Shown: positions 10,641-23,412, counted from the stretch's first letter. The stretch is 64,000 nucleotides of DNA from Diploptera punctata (GCA_030220185.1 JASPKZ010001600.1:124001-188000), one strand, 5' to 3'. Translations and numbers: made by a program. The notes: generated from the sequence alone by a model not told the origin.

Positions 10641-13600
10641 ATTGCAAAATATTAAAAATATTAGGAAATGTTAGTAAAGACAGAAGAAGTACATAGTGCA
10701 ACAGTATACTATGGAAAATCAAGGGTAAGGTAATCTAAAGTTGAGCTTACTATAATGAATTCTCTATATTTGTACACAATAAATGTAATGTATTGTACAT
10801 ATTCCTGTTTTTAGTCAATTTAGTCAAAATTTTATTAAAATTCAATGATATTTGGCTGAGAAGTGGAAATTTGAAAACAATCTGGTAAAGGAGCGGTAAT
10901 CCTTTTAAAGCCAGCAGTCGCTGAAGGATTTAAAGAGGAACAAGCTGATAACAGAAACAATTATCTTTGATACATCCCCAGCTGAGGAAAATTAAATTTT
11001 GATATAGAATGGAAATTTCTACAAGTGGAATTTTGTATTTATAATTGATAAATTAAATCCATGGTACAACACCTTTGAAGATCCAAAGCTTGCTGAAGAC
11101 ATTTTTGTCAATGGCTACCAGATGAAAGTACAGAGAATCACGTTAGCATTTTGCAATCCCTTAATCATAATTTTTAGTTTTATTAACCTGATTTCACTAT
11201 CGAATAGCTATTTAGATTGACCCTGTTCCATAATCTGAATACAAAGAAAAATGTATTTCTATGGTATAGCTAAGAATAAAATCAAGACTACTGGTGTCTC
11301 AGATATTTAACTGTTATATCACACAGGTACTCTTATATTTATAAATCTAATCAGTGATAAAAAATTCTACCTTAATGAATATACCTCATAGTGAGAATTC
11401 CTAAAATAAGTAGCTATTATTTATTACTTATCTCGAGAGATGTCTGAGCTCCAATAAATTTCACATTTCTAATCACTCCAAAGATCTTAGTTTAATTCTA
11501 AGAAAAATAATCCACTGCTTACCTCCCTAACAGAATAAAATTAAGTTTTTCAAAAAAGCAAATCACAAATTATCATTATTATTAAACTTTTGCAATCGTT
11601 AGGAATTATGTCAGAACTATTCTGAAAGGAGCAGAAAGAGAATAGCCGAAATGTATGCAGACAAATCATGGACATGGAAAACTCAATATATGTAACAATT
11701 AACTGTATCAACTGTTCTGAATTTTAGTTAAATACCAACACTAAAAAGATTTGAAAACATGCACATTGTGCACACTTTCCTTTAATACTATTATTTTAAA
11801 AAGATTTGAAAGTATATTTTAAAAAGATTTGAAAGTATATTATAAAAAGGTGCATTAAATTGTTTGAAAGCTCTTATTTAATATTATCATAATTCCACAA
11901 GTAAATGTAATATTAATGAACATTATAGATTATCCACTGTTTATTCTAAAACAATATAATTAAAAAAAGAATGTCTTCGTTAAAGAACTCTAATTATATT
12001 AAACAAAGAAAGAGTGTTATGTTGGAAAAGCAATAATTACACTTCTAACTCTATATTTTTAAAAAGCGAAAAGTTCAAAAGAAATTAGGTATTTTTAAAT
12101 AATCTTAATAAAAGGGTTAAAAGAAAAAAACATTTTCTATTAATACAGTGCATGGTTTTGTAAATTTTCCTTTCTTTCAAAAAGAAAAGGGAATTAAAAT
12201 GAAAATCATTCAACTTTATTAGGATTTTTTATTCATGTTGTCATTTTTAGTAATTTGTAATCGTAATATAACATTTTCAACAATGTTGGAACATTAACAG
12301 CCCTCATGACAACATTTTCTTACTTAAAATTATGAAGTAATCAATGAACATACTATTTTATTTTTAATTCATTTGGTCCATTTTTCTTTAGATAATTTCT
12401 CTGTTAGTTATGCTGAATAGGAGATCTTCAATTTATTTCTTTTGATGGTAAGTGCATCTTCTTCCATATTTTTTTACTACTTAACAACACAGAAATAAAT
12501 ATAAATGTAATAAAGATGACATAGTTTTAAGTTGCACAATCATAATACTCCAGAACTAAGTAACTCATCAGAGTAAGAAATATTTCTCATATTAATGAGA
12601 TATCTTTTCAATTTTTATTAAAAATCATAACTCTGTAAATTCACGTACATATTTAAATAGTTTAAAATTACAAAAAAATTAGACTGTCACCAAGGAGGTA
12701 TTTTTTTAATTCTACACTTTCTACATAGGGTTGGCAGTATATTAATTTTATCTGACACTCAAAAATAGTTTAAGTTATTAAAAAAATCTCTGTATAATAC
12801 CAAACCTCTATTAAAAAACATTTGACAATTCCAAGAATAATTGTACTTAAAAGGGGTTGTTGCTTCATAGGGAGAAAAAAATACTGTACCAATATAAAGC
12901 TTTACAAATTTAAAAAACTAGAGATTATCATTTAAAATACTTTAATATGGGCGTTAGCATCATTAAAATTTTTGACTAATTCTCCCTGTAAAATTCTATT
13001 TCCACATTCAAGAATTAACCAAAAGAGCTCTCTTATTACTGGTGTTTTCGTGTGGTGTTAACACTCGTGCTGTATTTTTTAGTGAAATCTTCTTTTTTAA
13101 TCTTATGATTCCCTTGCCCTTTATTCAAAAAGAATGAATTTACATTTCTGGAAATAAATTTATTTTTAAAAAATCTAGAAAGAACTTGATTTATAAAAAA
13201 AAAATATGGAAAGAGCTTTAAAAAAAATTGTATTGTTCATAGGTTTTAAAATTTTATTTCAGTGTAAGGTATAGTTTCTCTTACCCTCTTTAAAATTAAT
13301 GTGAAAGCACTGTTATTGTACAATGCTTGTTGTGGTGAGGATGGCAGTGTACTGTGCTCAGGAACCCGGAGGGTCGCTTATCCCAGCTTTGTGTTAATGT
13401 TACAAAACAGGACTTAATAGTATATTATGATGCGAGGTTGGGAAGTGGTTTTTACAGAATTGAGGAAAAAGTTTAAAAACCAAGTGATAGCGAGGTTTTT
13501 AATTTCCGAGAGTCTGCAAAACACTTCAAAAATGTGCATTGTACATTATTTTTTGCACGATGGTGTTTTCAAAACAATAATAGTAAAATAATATCTTTGT

Positions 13601-14284
13601 TGGAAATATTTGCATTCATTATAAACAAATAACTAACGTTAACAGTGTGGGCAATGTTTATTAGTTGAAAGTACAGGAGGGCGTGAGACCAATTAGTGCA
13701 AGTACATATTTATTGTTTTATATTGTTTCAAATAAAGTTCAGTTCATTTAAAATGCAGTGACTTGTTTTGTATAATGTATATTAACACTAACTTTTGGAT
13801 ATTTTTTGTATATACATTGCATGTAGTATACATAGAGGACAGTGGTTTACTTCCCACATGCATTTTGTAATATGTAATATTACAGTATAGTTATTTAGGT
13901 TGGCAACCCCGAAAGGTAGGAAGTTCGAACTTTCAATCATGGTCGCCATTAATGTAAGTACGACAAAAGTACTATCGTGCAAAATATAACTTACTTATGG
14001 CCAGCAAGTGATTTTGGAGAGTAGTGTCTTTTAATAGAGGTATGGATTACATTCATTTTCTGCAATTTTAAATTTAAACACAGGAAAATTTATCTTTAAA
14101 AGGGTTAATTGTTCAATAAAAGCATTATTAAAGATGATTTCATTATATCCTTCACCTTGTTATTCAATTTATTACCTATTTACTGGATTTATTTGGATCA
14201 AGAGCATGTTTGATATTCTTATTACATCTGATTTCCTATAAAAATCACATAGCTCAATGTTAGTGCCACATTATATATATAAAA
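10641..14284. other. Long gene-free stretch
   Basis: About 3.6 kb of A+T-rich sequence without recognisable coding. 11355-11413 is nearly identical to 33815-33865, the sequence just after a PLE copy (AATATACCTCATAGTGAGAA), so a PLE 3' end remnant lies there. AAAAAGATTTGAAAGTAT is repeated at 11800-11850. A possible SINE remnant with AGTTCGAACTTTC lies near 13920. Nothing else was recognised. Confidence 0.4.
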
Positions 14285-14586
14285 GTAAAGTAAAGTAACC
14301 ACAACAGACCCGGAGGCCCTTGGGGTAGTAGGAGGTTAAGGCTCCCACTTTTTCTAGACAATCGGCACTTTATGTCAGCCGGGTTGTCAGCCCTGCATGA
14401 CGGCCGCCTTTACCCCCAGAACAAGCATCTGGTACTCATTTCCATTAGAGGCTGAGTCGACCCCAGGGCCATAGTGCCGCCAGAGGGTTTGGGTCAGTTT
14501 AAAAATTCTAACCCCAACGGGACTTGAACCCTCGATCCTCCGGCTTGTAGCTCAGTGCCTTAAGCACTACGCTACGGCGTGCCCCC

Positions 14587-14614
<28 letters not shown>
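14285..14614 (-). mobile_element. tRNA-derived SINE with AT microsatellite
   Basis: On the minus strand the element starts GGGGGCACGCCGTAGCGTAG, with A-box-like GCGTAGTGCTTAAGG and B-box-like GGGTTCAAGTCCC, then a G+C-rich body (TCTGGCGGCACTATGGCCC). It ends in TACTTTACTTTACTTTT near 14285. An (AT)n run at 14587-14614 borders the head. The body differs from the other SINE families here, so this is a distinct family. Confidence 0.8.
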
Positions 14615-14619
<5 letters not shown>

Positions 14620-16030
14620 TATGTCTTAACATTCCATATTCCTAGGGACATGTCCCTGTGTTTGAGCATTTGCCATGAATTCTTTGATGATAATCCCTCC
14701 CCCATAGAACTGAATGGGAGACTATTTTACCTCCAGAAGATTTTATCCCAGTGGAACCCATGTCCACATTTTCTGACAGTTGTATTTTTATGGTGGAAGA
14801 TCATCACTCTTTTGACCAAGGTATTTTTTTTGCCTGGCTTATTGCCATTGACCTGTCTGGTAATCCTTTCGGCAGCAATGCTGTTGCTGTTGGCATAGCT
14901 CTTGGGGGTCATTTAAACACACAAGCCACTCCACCACAACTAGGTAAAGATACCATGGAAGATTAATCATCTATAAATTAAATAATACAGTCCAACACAA
15001 AAAGTTTTAAATGCATTCCTTGGATCTCTCTTATGAAGTTGGCAGGTGATATCACTCTAAATAATTATCAAAATGTCAAAGAGTGAAGTTAATTTTTCAA
15101 TTCTGCTCAATTCTCTTACATTTACATGAACTTTAAAACTATGTCATCTCATAAAGTTCAATAATAATAAAAGAGTGAAACAATTTCTTTAAGCTTACAA
15201 GGACTTCCATATTCGAACATCCATTCATCGCCACTGTCGTCCAGGTGGTTTGACTCTGGAACAACACAAACACTTGCCTAAAACCGCTGAAGCAAGAACT
15301 AAAATTATGCTCCTCAAACAATTTACTGCTGCTGTAAATATAGCTTCTTTTTTTATTAATCTTGATAAAAGTAATATATATGAGAAATGATACTTGATTT
15401 TCGCATATAATCATATTAAAGAACTTAGAACATCTTGGCCTTTTAAAATACCAGACATACAGATTTTATTAAAAAAAATAATTCTTAAGACACAAGTTGT
15501 AAAATATTGCCTCTCACCATCATTATCTGCTTGGCATTACATTAAATTATTTTTGGAAGGAGCCTCTTATTCACAACATTCATAATCAATGTCATGCCTT
15601 GGTAATCATAATGCCATGTGCAAGGGTTTCATTCCACCAGGTAAATTATCTAACTAAAAAGTAGACATATCAACAAATCTTGGGGCATCTGTTTCTAGTC
15701 ATCACTTTCAATGATCTTTGATCTTATATACTAGTATATATACATGACCAAATAACAAAATATCAGACCTAACAACGCACATACCCAGTTTATTTATAAA
15801 AAAATATTTTACTATAGCACAGACTCTGTGGCTTTCATAGTCTTTCTTATTGCGATATGGCATTCGATAGCTAATTTAATTATGCCTTCATGATTTTTAA
15901 AAGAAAAGTGTATATAATACTTTTATTTACAACTGACTTCAGAATAATAATTATTTCAAGAGGCAAGGATGCATTATTTTGAGGCTTTGATATACAAGTT
16001 AACTTTTTAAAACATCAACAGTGTGCCGAG
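14615..16030. other. No recognised gene
   Basis: Overlapping short open frames on both strands at 14650-14966 lack splice signals and known motifs. I could not assign them. The remainder is A+T-rich, with no repeat structure that I could identify. Confidence 0.3.
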
Positions 16031-16039
16031 TAGGCTGCT

Positions 16040-16760
16040 TGGAGCAGGTAGGCTCATGGTCTTCTTTTCTTCTTCACTTCCTGATTTAGGCAAGAGTTGC
16101 CTGTTCCATCTTCACTAATAGATCTAAGACCATATCTTCCGAGGACGTCCGACATCTCTTCTTCCTCTTGGAAAATACTGGAAGATTTTATTTGGTAATC
16201 TACTTTCTTCCATTCTTTCTACATGTTCTTTCCACTGTATCTTGTTGTTAAATATCTTTTCTTTTATGGAGTAGATCTGCAGTTCTTCACGGATATCCTC
16301 GTTTCTTATCTGCTCCATTCTAGTGCAGCCTTTTACTCTTCTTAAAAATTTCATCTCGGCTGCTTGGATTTTACTTTCTTGTTTGGTAGTAGTAATCCAA
16401 GATTCACTCCCATACAAAAGGACAGGGACAGCCATTGTTTTATGTAATTTTAATTTTGTTTGTTTATGGGCTTTATTATTCAATGTTCTATTTATTGTAC
16501 CGCAAATAGCTTGAAACTGATGGGTTTTGTGTTCAATATCTTTATCATACCCATAGCTGATGTCACATCCTAAATATTTAAAGTGGGATTCTTGTTCAAT
16601 AAATTTGTCTCTAATTACTATTTTTGCACGCAGAGTATTTCTTCCACAAAATGCCATTACTTTTGTTTTACTTATTGAAATTTTAAAATTATAATCGCTA
16701 CATATTGCATTTGGTTTGTAAGCAGCCAATTGTAACAGGTCTTCATCATGGGGGCTCATG
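16040..16760 (-). mobile_element. LINE C-terminal domain, long open frame
   Basis: A 211-codon uninterrupted frame (16759-16124) covers the end of a LINE ORF2: ISKTKVMAFCGR, FKYLGCDISYGY, KTMAVPVLLYGSESWI, QAAEMKFLRRVKGCTR, WKEHVERMEESRLP and RDVGRPRKIW. It starts downstream of the catalytic RT box, so the copy is 5'-truncated. It ends near 16040 in an A/G-rich GAAGAAGAAAAG tail. The intact frame suggests a relatively recent insertion. Confidence 0.85.
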
Positions 16761-17859
16761 GTAACATTGTAAATGTATCATGCGTGGCAAGGGAAACTCT
16801 CAGCTGTAAGTCCCAGTCATAAGACAGAAATGCCAATTCTACATCAAAATAAGCTAAATTTTTACTGTACTCCTGAGTATATAAACTGTTAAAATTGGCA
16901 GCCACTTCATTCAATTTTTCCTCTCTTAGAATTAGAAATATCTTCTCTCATTTTTAGTACAAAAATATTGATTTTGCAATTTTTTTTTCACTAATTTATG
17001 AACAGCTGTTCTGTGTGATATCTAATAGGGAACTTGATTCAAAAGTTCTTACATACTTTTCTAAATGAATGTTTCATTATGTAGAAATAAAATTTCATTG
17101 TTTCAAGATGTACCCTATACTGTTCTCCTTTAAGGAAAACATATTTATTAATAAATTACAGACTCACCTTATTTATTAAAACATAAATAATTGATTCAAA
17201 TGGTAACAAACACAAGTTCACAAATAAAGAGCCATTTTGTCAATAACCAATGGTTGGCACAGCAACATGATTTAGCCTCTTCCAGACATATCTATCCTTT
17301 CAGCATTTTTCATTCATGTTTTTTCCATTCTATTCTTCTTGCCAATAGTTTACTAGTATTTAGTCTATTCACTTCAATCATGGTATTCCTAATGGTCACT
17401 TCCTACTTTTATTCTCATTTCCATTTCTTGATAGTCTCTCCAATGCCATTCACTTAACATGTCCTCTTTCATTCATATATGCACATATTCTTGCAATGTT
17501 CTAATAATGAGCTGTTCTCTGATTTCGAATTCTATCTCGTCTAGTCTTCTCTTATATGTTTTTCAAAATTCTTATGTCTTTACTATCAAGCAGATAGTGC
17601 AACACTAGCCACCAAGCTGGCAAGGGAATTTTATAATTTTAAATACAAGCCTATCTTCTGCCAACTCAGTAAACTGCTGACATTTTAAATGTTCACCCTG
17701 CACGATGGAAATTAATTGGTAAATAGTGCACTGTAATAATGAAGGCTGTACAAACTGCAGTGTCTAGTGACATAGTAAACAGCTTCTCCATATATTGACA
17801 TTTAAATGACAAAAAAATTTACTCCATTGTGCAACAAGACTAGAAGACCTTTGGCCTAC
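16761..17859. other. No recognised gene
   Basis: A+T-rich sequence with short spurious frames (for example 17191-17457) of low-complexity hydrophobic composition. No motif or splice-bounded exon was seen. Confidence 0.35.
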
Positions 17860-18060
17860 CAGCTGACTGCTGGCCTCACATCCACTATGTTTAATCACAG
17901 AGACAGATGATCATTCAGTTAATATATGCCTGACAGGTGGTTACCATGTCAGGTCCCCCAGCCATTATAGTTTTTCTCAACCTAGAGCAACTACTTAATG
18001 TAGCTACCTAAATTCCTCACAATGCTGGTGGACATCACTCCCAGCCAGGTGGCATTGTGA
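17860..18060 (-). repeat. Decayed SINE body, reverse orientation
   Basis: Read in reverse, this stretch keeps blocks of the 5044-5382 SINE body: the GTGGATGTGAGGCCAGCAG region, ACATGG..AACCACC, and a GGGGGACCTGACATGG-like block, followed by degenerate sequence. The head is lost. Confidence 0.5.
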
Positions 18061-18117
18061 ACAAAAGATTACTTCTAGGGCATGCATGTTTTTATAAGAG
18101 AGAGATAAAAATGAGAT

Positions 18118-18215
18118 GGCCAGAGTGCACAGTTAGTTAATGCACTTGTATGGGAATTAGAGATCTTGGGTTTAAATCCCAGTTTGGCATACATTTTTTC
18201 TTCAAAAATTAATGT
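18118..18215 (+). repeat. tRNA-like SINE remnant
   Basis: A GTTAGTTAATGCAC segment with GGGTTTAAATCCCAG further on gives A- and B-box-like blocks. A TTTTTTCTTC tail follows, as in the array family at 45853-47257. Diverged, and not a functional tRNA. Confidence 0.45.
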
Positions 18216-18571
18216 ATCATTCAATATGAGTGCATAAATTTACATAAAACATAGCAATGTGTTGAACATTTAACATAAGGGAAAGAAGGTATTACTTTAA
18301 CACACTTTTTTAAAAATAACACATGTCAATAAAAATTATCCTCTCTGTACGATCTGTTTTTCTTTAAAGTTTGTCGTCTTGTAATACCGTGTAGATTATT
18401 ACAAGCCTTCATAATACAAGATAGGAAAAAAAAACTTATAAAAATGAGTTCAGCCACTAACAACAATTAACTTACAGTTTTATAAATTAATGGATTCAGG
18501 CAAAACTTTGCAGAAATTCATAACATACAAAATAAAAATAAAACAATATACCTTAATGATACAGTTTTATA

Positions 18572-18772
18572 ATGTTGAGTGATTCCGGGTTCTGTGGCCG
18601 TGGTCCATTGTTGGTGTTGATACCAGACGTTTCGCCCTCAACTGCGGAGGGCATAAGATGCCCTCCGCAGTTGAGGGCGAAACGTCTGGTATCAACACCA
18701 ACTATGGACCACGGCCACAGAACCCGGAATCACTCAACATTATGATTACCGGCCGTGAAAGCCTGCATTCAA
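18572..18772. mobile_element. Palindromic PLE-end insertion with 14-bp TSD
   Basis: A near-perfect palindrome is centred at about 18656. Both arms read from ATGTTGAGTGATTCCGGGTT through GTGTTGATACCAGACG to GCCCTC. The insert is flanked by GATACAGTTTTATA at 18558-18571 and 18773-18786. Each arm carries the stem II / GAAAC part of a hammerhead (GCCCTC/GAGGGC, then GAAACG and GGTA). The right edge adds GGCCGTGAAAGCCTGCATTC, which recurs in part at 19202. No coding sequence is present. Confidence 0.8.
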
Positions 18773-19017
18773 GATACAGTTTTATATTTTGAAATAATTT
18801 ATTAATTTCTGTGCAGCTATTCAGTCAATGTGATTAGTCTTAAAGTTAATATTATGGTAAAAAAATATGACTAAATTAAAATTTATATAAATCCTTTGTT
18901 GTTTATTACTAACTGTATTTTAAATTTTAACATTAATAGTATTATTATTATTATTATTATGTTTATCGTATAAAATGTTCTTTGTACATGAAATTTACAT
19001 TGCAATTTTTAATATCT

Positions 19018-19178
19018 TTTTAACCCTTTATAATTGATATAGTGTATAGATAATCTATACTGTAAACATGTATTTGTATATTTGTGCTGGTTGAGTGGAA
19101 GAGAAGGTTTTATAGCCTTAACTCTGCCAGAATAAATTAAAGATTATTATTATTATTATTATTATTATTACTACTATA
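19018..19178 (+). mobile_element. LINE 3' end with TTA microsatellite
   Basis: TTTGTGCTGGTTGAGTGGAA, GCCTTAACTCTGCCAGAATA and a (TTA)n tract form a 3'-end signature. It recurs at 44817-44958 and, diverged and reversed, at 25740-25810 next to an RT fragment. Read as a strongly 5'-truncated LINE copy. Confidence 0.65.
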
Positions 19179-19569
19179 AATTTTAACATACTTTATAATA
19201 TGAAAGCCTGCATTCCACTATTTAACATACTTCGTCTATTCTGGAAGAAAAAAAAAATACAATGAATATAACTGATAAAACAATATTTTTAATAGAAAAA
19301 TTAAGTTTATGTTTCAAGAGATTGTAAACAAATAAAAGAAGCTGGAGCATTATTCTATAATATTGAATATTACTTCATAACTCTATAAACTTGGAATGTT
19401 ATGATTTATACATGCTCAGGAACCTATGTTATGACCGAAGCTGGATCTTATAGTGATGGTCAAAATTTAGTTGCATTATTCAAGATAATAAGGAAAAAAA
19501 AATATAAAAAATCTATTTAAGGGGAGTATGAAAAACATATCCTAGTAATAAATGAGTTGAGTATATTTC

Positions 19570-19890
19570 ATCTTACCTAATACTAATTGTTTCTTGTAGG
19601 GCATGTTTCAGAGCATCTTTGCTCTATCTTCAGCTTGTACAGACTGATGATCTAGACTGGATGTCAACTTCTACTCCTCCTTTTTGTGATCCAAAGAACT
19701 TGTGTAAGAATTTTGAAATTCCCAGGAGAGAGAGATTTATTATGCAAGTTATTTGGACCACAAAAAGAGGGAGCAGGAGTTGATATCAAGGCAGACAACT
19801 TTAAGATCATCTGTCTGGACAAGCTAAATATATAGCAAAGAACTCTGAAACATGTCCTACAAGAAACACACTAATACAAGGTAAGATGAA
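19570..19890. mobile_element. PLE remnant with inverted ends
   Basis: The arms CATCTTACCTAATAC...GGGCATGTTTCAGAG (left) and CTCTGAAACATGTCC...GTATTAGTGT (right, reverse complement) face each other. Between them is a decayed PLE C-terminus, NFEIPRRERFIMQ, matching the FEIPG block before the QP-x-x-G end of the better copies. The reverse complement of the left arm contains CTGAAGA, an AGAGC/GCTCT hairpin and GAAAC, which is hammerhead-like. Confidence 0.65.
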
Positions 19891-20580
19891 AAAAAAAGAC
19901 TCACTCGACTTATTCATTAAGTAGAAACTCATAATGTTACTTCCTGTTGTATTTACATAATATCCTAGTAACGTTAAAATGACAACTTATGTCTCATTTT
20001 CTCTGAAACCATTTAAGATAATGTAATGAAAATTTTACAGCGTATAAATTTGTATCTTGTAAATTCAATGATCCACTTTTGTGGAAATACTTTCTTTCCA
20101 GATGAAAATATATCATCCTTCCATGTGTTAGTCCTAGAACTGTTATGAGAAGAATGAAACCCTACCTTGTATAATCCTATACCTTTTAATATTGTAATAT
20201 AAAAAATGTTTCATATTATTAATTTAACATAATATTTTTCTATTCATTTATAACATATTTTTACTCTTTCTGGTAAATGTCTGCCAAATTCTCTGGATTT
20301 TCATTCCTACATATAACATATAAATGCACTGTATATAAATTCATTTTACAAAATTTGTAAGTACAATCAATTAATATACTAAATAATAAATAAAATATAT
20401 ATTCATCATAATATTCACATGTTTTACCAAACCATGTAATGAGATATAAAAATGTTACACCACACCCAGTAAATTAAAAATCTGTACTTAAGATAAAAAA
20501 TACACTAGAGAATCTTTAATAGCCTATGAGTATATATTTTCTTGAAACCTGTATAAATACAGACGAAATTCTGAGGCTTA

Positions 20581-20811
20581 GTACAGAATCCTAATCAGGT
20601 ATCAAGCATGTATGAAATGACTGCTAGATAACCTTCCTGGATTATCATTCTGTTATCTCCCCATATGTTTAACATTTGTGAAATTTGATTAACAAAGATT
20701 GGTACAGAATCCTAATCATGTATGAAATGACTGCTAGCTAACCTTCCTGGATTATCATTCTGTTATCTCCCCATATGTTTAACATTTGTGAAATTTGATT
20801 AATAAAGATAC
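20581..20811 (+). repeat. Tandem duplication of about 120 bp
   Basis: Two adjacent units start with GTACAGAATCCTAATCA (20581 and 20702) and both contain GCTAACCTTCCTGGATTA-type sequence and TGTTATCTCCCCATATG. They differ by an 11-base gap and a few substitutions. Simple local duplication; no coding content. Confidence 0.8.
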
Positions 20812-21059
20812 ATATAATTTTATTTTAATTCACTGGCATAATAAACTCAAACTGTGTTTCAGGAGCTAATCGTTAATTTCATATATAATCAATAGGAAGT
20901 TACACATGTAAACAATATACCCCATCTGAGAATCTATACAATTTAGAAAGAGAGAAAAAATGTATAATTACTGCATTTTAAGAAAAGTGTTTGGTCCAGT
21001 ATATTCTAATGGAATGTGGAGAATCAGGTACAATCATGAATTATATATATATTGCATGA

Positions 21060-21395
21060 TGATGTGGCGCTGTCAAACTAATTATGCATCAAGAGATTAA
21101 GTGGGTTGGACACCTAGTTAGAATGGAAGAATAACAAAGAAAGTATTGGATGTACACTTTGGAGGGAAGTACTGGTTGGAAGACCTAGAAACTGTTAGGA
21201 AGATATGGTTGAAAAGGATGCTGTCAACCTACTCCACATCCGGAATTGGAAAACTGCGGCAACATGCAGAGGAGTGGCAGAAAGCAGTTGGGGAGGATAT
21301 GGCCCGAAAATGGACCAAGGGGCCACTGATAGATTGTAACAATCACCATCACATTCTCTGGAAATGTCACTGATGCTGAGATAACCAAGTATGAA
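21060..21395 (+). mobile_element. LINE tail fragment, unnamed family
   Basis: The reading frames give IKWVGHLVRMEE followed by an open 75-codon segment ending in AEEWQKAVGEDMARKWTKGP. The GHLVRM motif resembles the WxxHLxRM block of LINE ends. The lower A+T content of 21220-21360 contrasts with its flanks. Assignment is tentative. Confidence 0.45.
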
Positions 21396-22089
21396 ATACA
21401 TTTAAAGTTTCTAAAGAATGCAAATAACAACTCTTACACTGATTTAGTCTTTTTTTTCTCTATGGTTAAAGAGTGGGGACAGTGATCTCCGAAACATGTC
21501 TAGGTGAGAAAATTTATCTTGAGGTAAGGTATATTTCAGATTCAGTTTTATTAATTATTACCTTATAGTTGTTACTATTACTAATTCATAATAATTATTC
21601 CCATAACTTATATTTATCTTTCACATGTGAATATTAATTTTATCAGGTGATGTCATGAATGCATAAATGCAGACAGAGACCACTCTGATCACCTCCTGTA
21701 ACATAAAAAAAATACAAAAATAAAAAGTTTGCTCTTATAAAGTCACAATGCATGAGCATTTAATATATTTTGAGTTAATAGATTGAGAATAGGAGGAGTA
21801 GGTAGCCTGGCAGCCATTATTACTTGTGTGAATGAATTGCACTATACCTGAATGGAAATCCTTTTAGAGTAATAATGATTTAAAAGCAAAGGAATAACAT
21901 TATTTGCAACAAAAAAATAAATAAAATTGTCTTTTCAAAAAACGATATTGTATGTTACTGGTGAGATTTTTATACCAAAGAATAAGTCACCCTATTTTTA
22001 GAATTGTTGGTAATTATTTACAAAGACTGTGGATGGTTGGAGAGTAGATTTTATTTAGAAAAATAAAAGACTTTTACATAAGATTAAGT

Positions 22090-22860
22090 TAGGTAGATAG
22101 GAAATAACACTATGAGGTTTCTTAATATTTCACTCACCTCATACTTCATAATTTCTAGCAGACCCAGGGTTTCTTCACAACATTTGTGACATTCTCAATG
22201 CTGTGTCACGTTCACAACTGACGTCCAACAGCCTTCTATCCTGCAGACTGACCTCCGCACCATCTGGTGGCCGACCGACAAATTTCAAAAAATTTTCAAC
22301 AAATTCAACATTAAATTAGCACCGAAAAATGATTACAGCTTAGGTAATTTAATAAAAACCAACAAAAATGAAAAGATTGAAGACTGCAAAAAATCAGGAA
22401 TTTATCAAATTAATTGTAAAGATTGTGAAAAGATATACATAGGAAAAACAAAAAGGAATCTAAATACAAGATTAAAAGTACACCTCAGAAATGTTAAAAA
22501 TGGAGAAATCGAAAAATCTGCAATAGCTGCACATGCCTGGTCAGAAAAACATAGGATAGAAACCAAAACAAATTACTTAAACAATTGGAAAAACCGAAGG
22601 AACTCACAATTTGGGAAAAAATTTACATATGCAAGAATGAAAATACAACTATGAATTTTGAAATACCCGGTTATAAGGAGAGAGGGCTGATTTGGAAATT
22701 CGTCGGTCGGCCACCAGATGGCACGGAGGTCAGTCTGCAGGATAGAAGGCCATTGGACGTCAGTTGTGAACGTGACACAGCATTGAGAATGTCACAAATG
22801 ATGTGAAGAAACCCTGGGTCTGCTAGGAATTATGAAGTATGAGGGGAGTGAAATATTAAA
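22090..22860 (+). mobile_element. Penelope-like element, GIY-YIG part, inverted ends
   Basis: Coding reads SGIYQINCKDCEKIYIGKTK, EIEKSAIAAHAWSEKH and FEIPGYKERGLIWKFVGRPP, the GIY-YIG domain and end of a PLE, with one frame break near 22570. About 100 bp at 22165-22290 (GCAGACCCAGGGTTTCTTC to ATCTGGTGGCCGACCGACA) is repeated inverted at 22700-22830, so the copy is bracketed by head-to-head ends. Frame and domain order match 27276-28112. Confidence 0.85.
22779..22824 (+). ncRNA. Variant hammerhead-like fold
   Basis: AGCA (22779-22782) pairs with TGCT (22821-22824) as stem I. TCACA/TGTGA forms stem II. GAAAC is at 22808-22812. ACC/GGT forms stem III, and GTC is the cleavage triplet. The core reads TTGAGAA instead of CTGANGA, so two invariant positions differ. 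It may be an inactive relic or an odd variant. Confidence 0.4.
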
Positions 22861-22909
22861 AAATAAACAATTTTACATAAGATTTTGATGTTAAGTTATT
22901 TAGGCAGGA

Positions 22910-23180
22910 AATAACACTATGAGGTTTATTTTAATTTATGTTGAGTTGTATTTGACTCACCTCATACTTCTTAACTCCCTCACAGACTCGAGTTTCTTCA
23001 CTGCATTTGTGACATTCTCAATGCTGTATCACGTTAACTATGCTGCAGGAGAGGAGGCTACTGGACATCAGTTGTGAACGTGATACAGCATTGAGAATGT
23101 TACAAATGCAGTGAAGAAACTCGAGTCTGCGAAGGAGTTAAGAAGTATGAGGTGAGTCAAATACAACTCAACATAAATTT
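22910..23180. mobile_element. Solo PLE-end foldback
   Basis: Inverted arms of about 105 bp (22935-23040 and 23073-23178) run from AATTTATGTTGAGTTGTATT to GCTGTATCACGTT and back. They are separated by a loop of about 32 bases (GCTGCAGGAGAGGAGGCTAC within it). The ends match those of the 22090-22860 PLE, but all coding is gone. The right arm has GAAAC, TCGA loop, GTC, and a GCA/TGC stem I. Confidence 0.75.
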
Positions 23181-23412
23181 TGATTATGTTTTCAGATATA
23201 AAAATTTACTATTCACCTAAGTAAAATCTATACATGCTACAGCAATACCTAATCAAGCCACAGCATCTGTAAATAATTACCAAATTCTTAGTGAACAGAT
23301 ACATAAATGAGAAGAATACTGTAACAATGAAAAGAAAATAGTAAATTAATGAACACTAAACTTCAAACTACAATTCTAGTGCTCAAGAGCAAAATATTTT
23401 AATTAAATATAC

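Noticed and set aside
8992..10933. A 1.9 kb piggyBac element bounded by TTAA
   Set aside because: The two ends are only loosely alike and no transposase is inside; TTAA is common in A+T-rich DNA.
14650..14966. A small gene with overlapping frames on both strands
   Set aside because: The frames on either strand have no recognised motif, splice context or start context.
15394..15585. A small host exon on the plus strand
   Set aside because: No splice borders in a consistent frame and no motif; composition equals the background.
1..23412. Kinase-domain exons of gene A
   Set aside because: Looked for PITSLRE-, HRDLK- and DFG-like reverse-strand coding without success; this stretch is probably intron.
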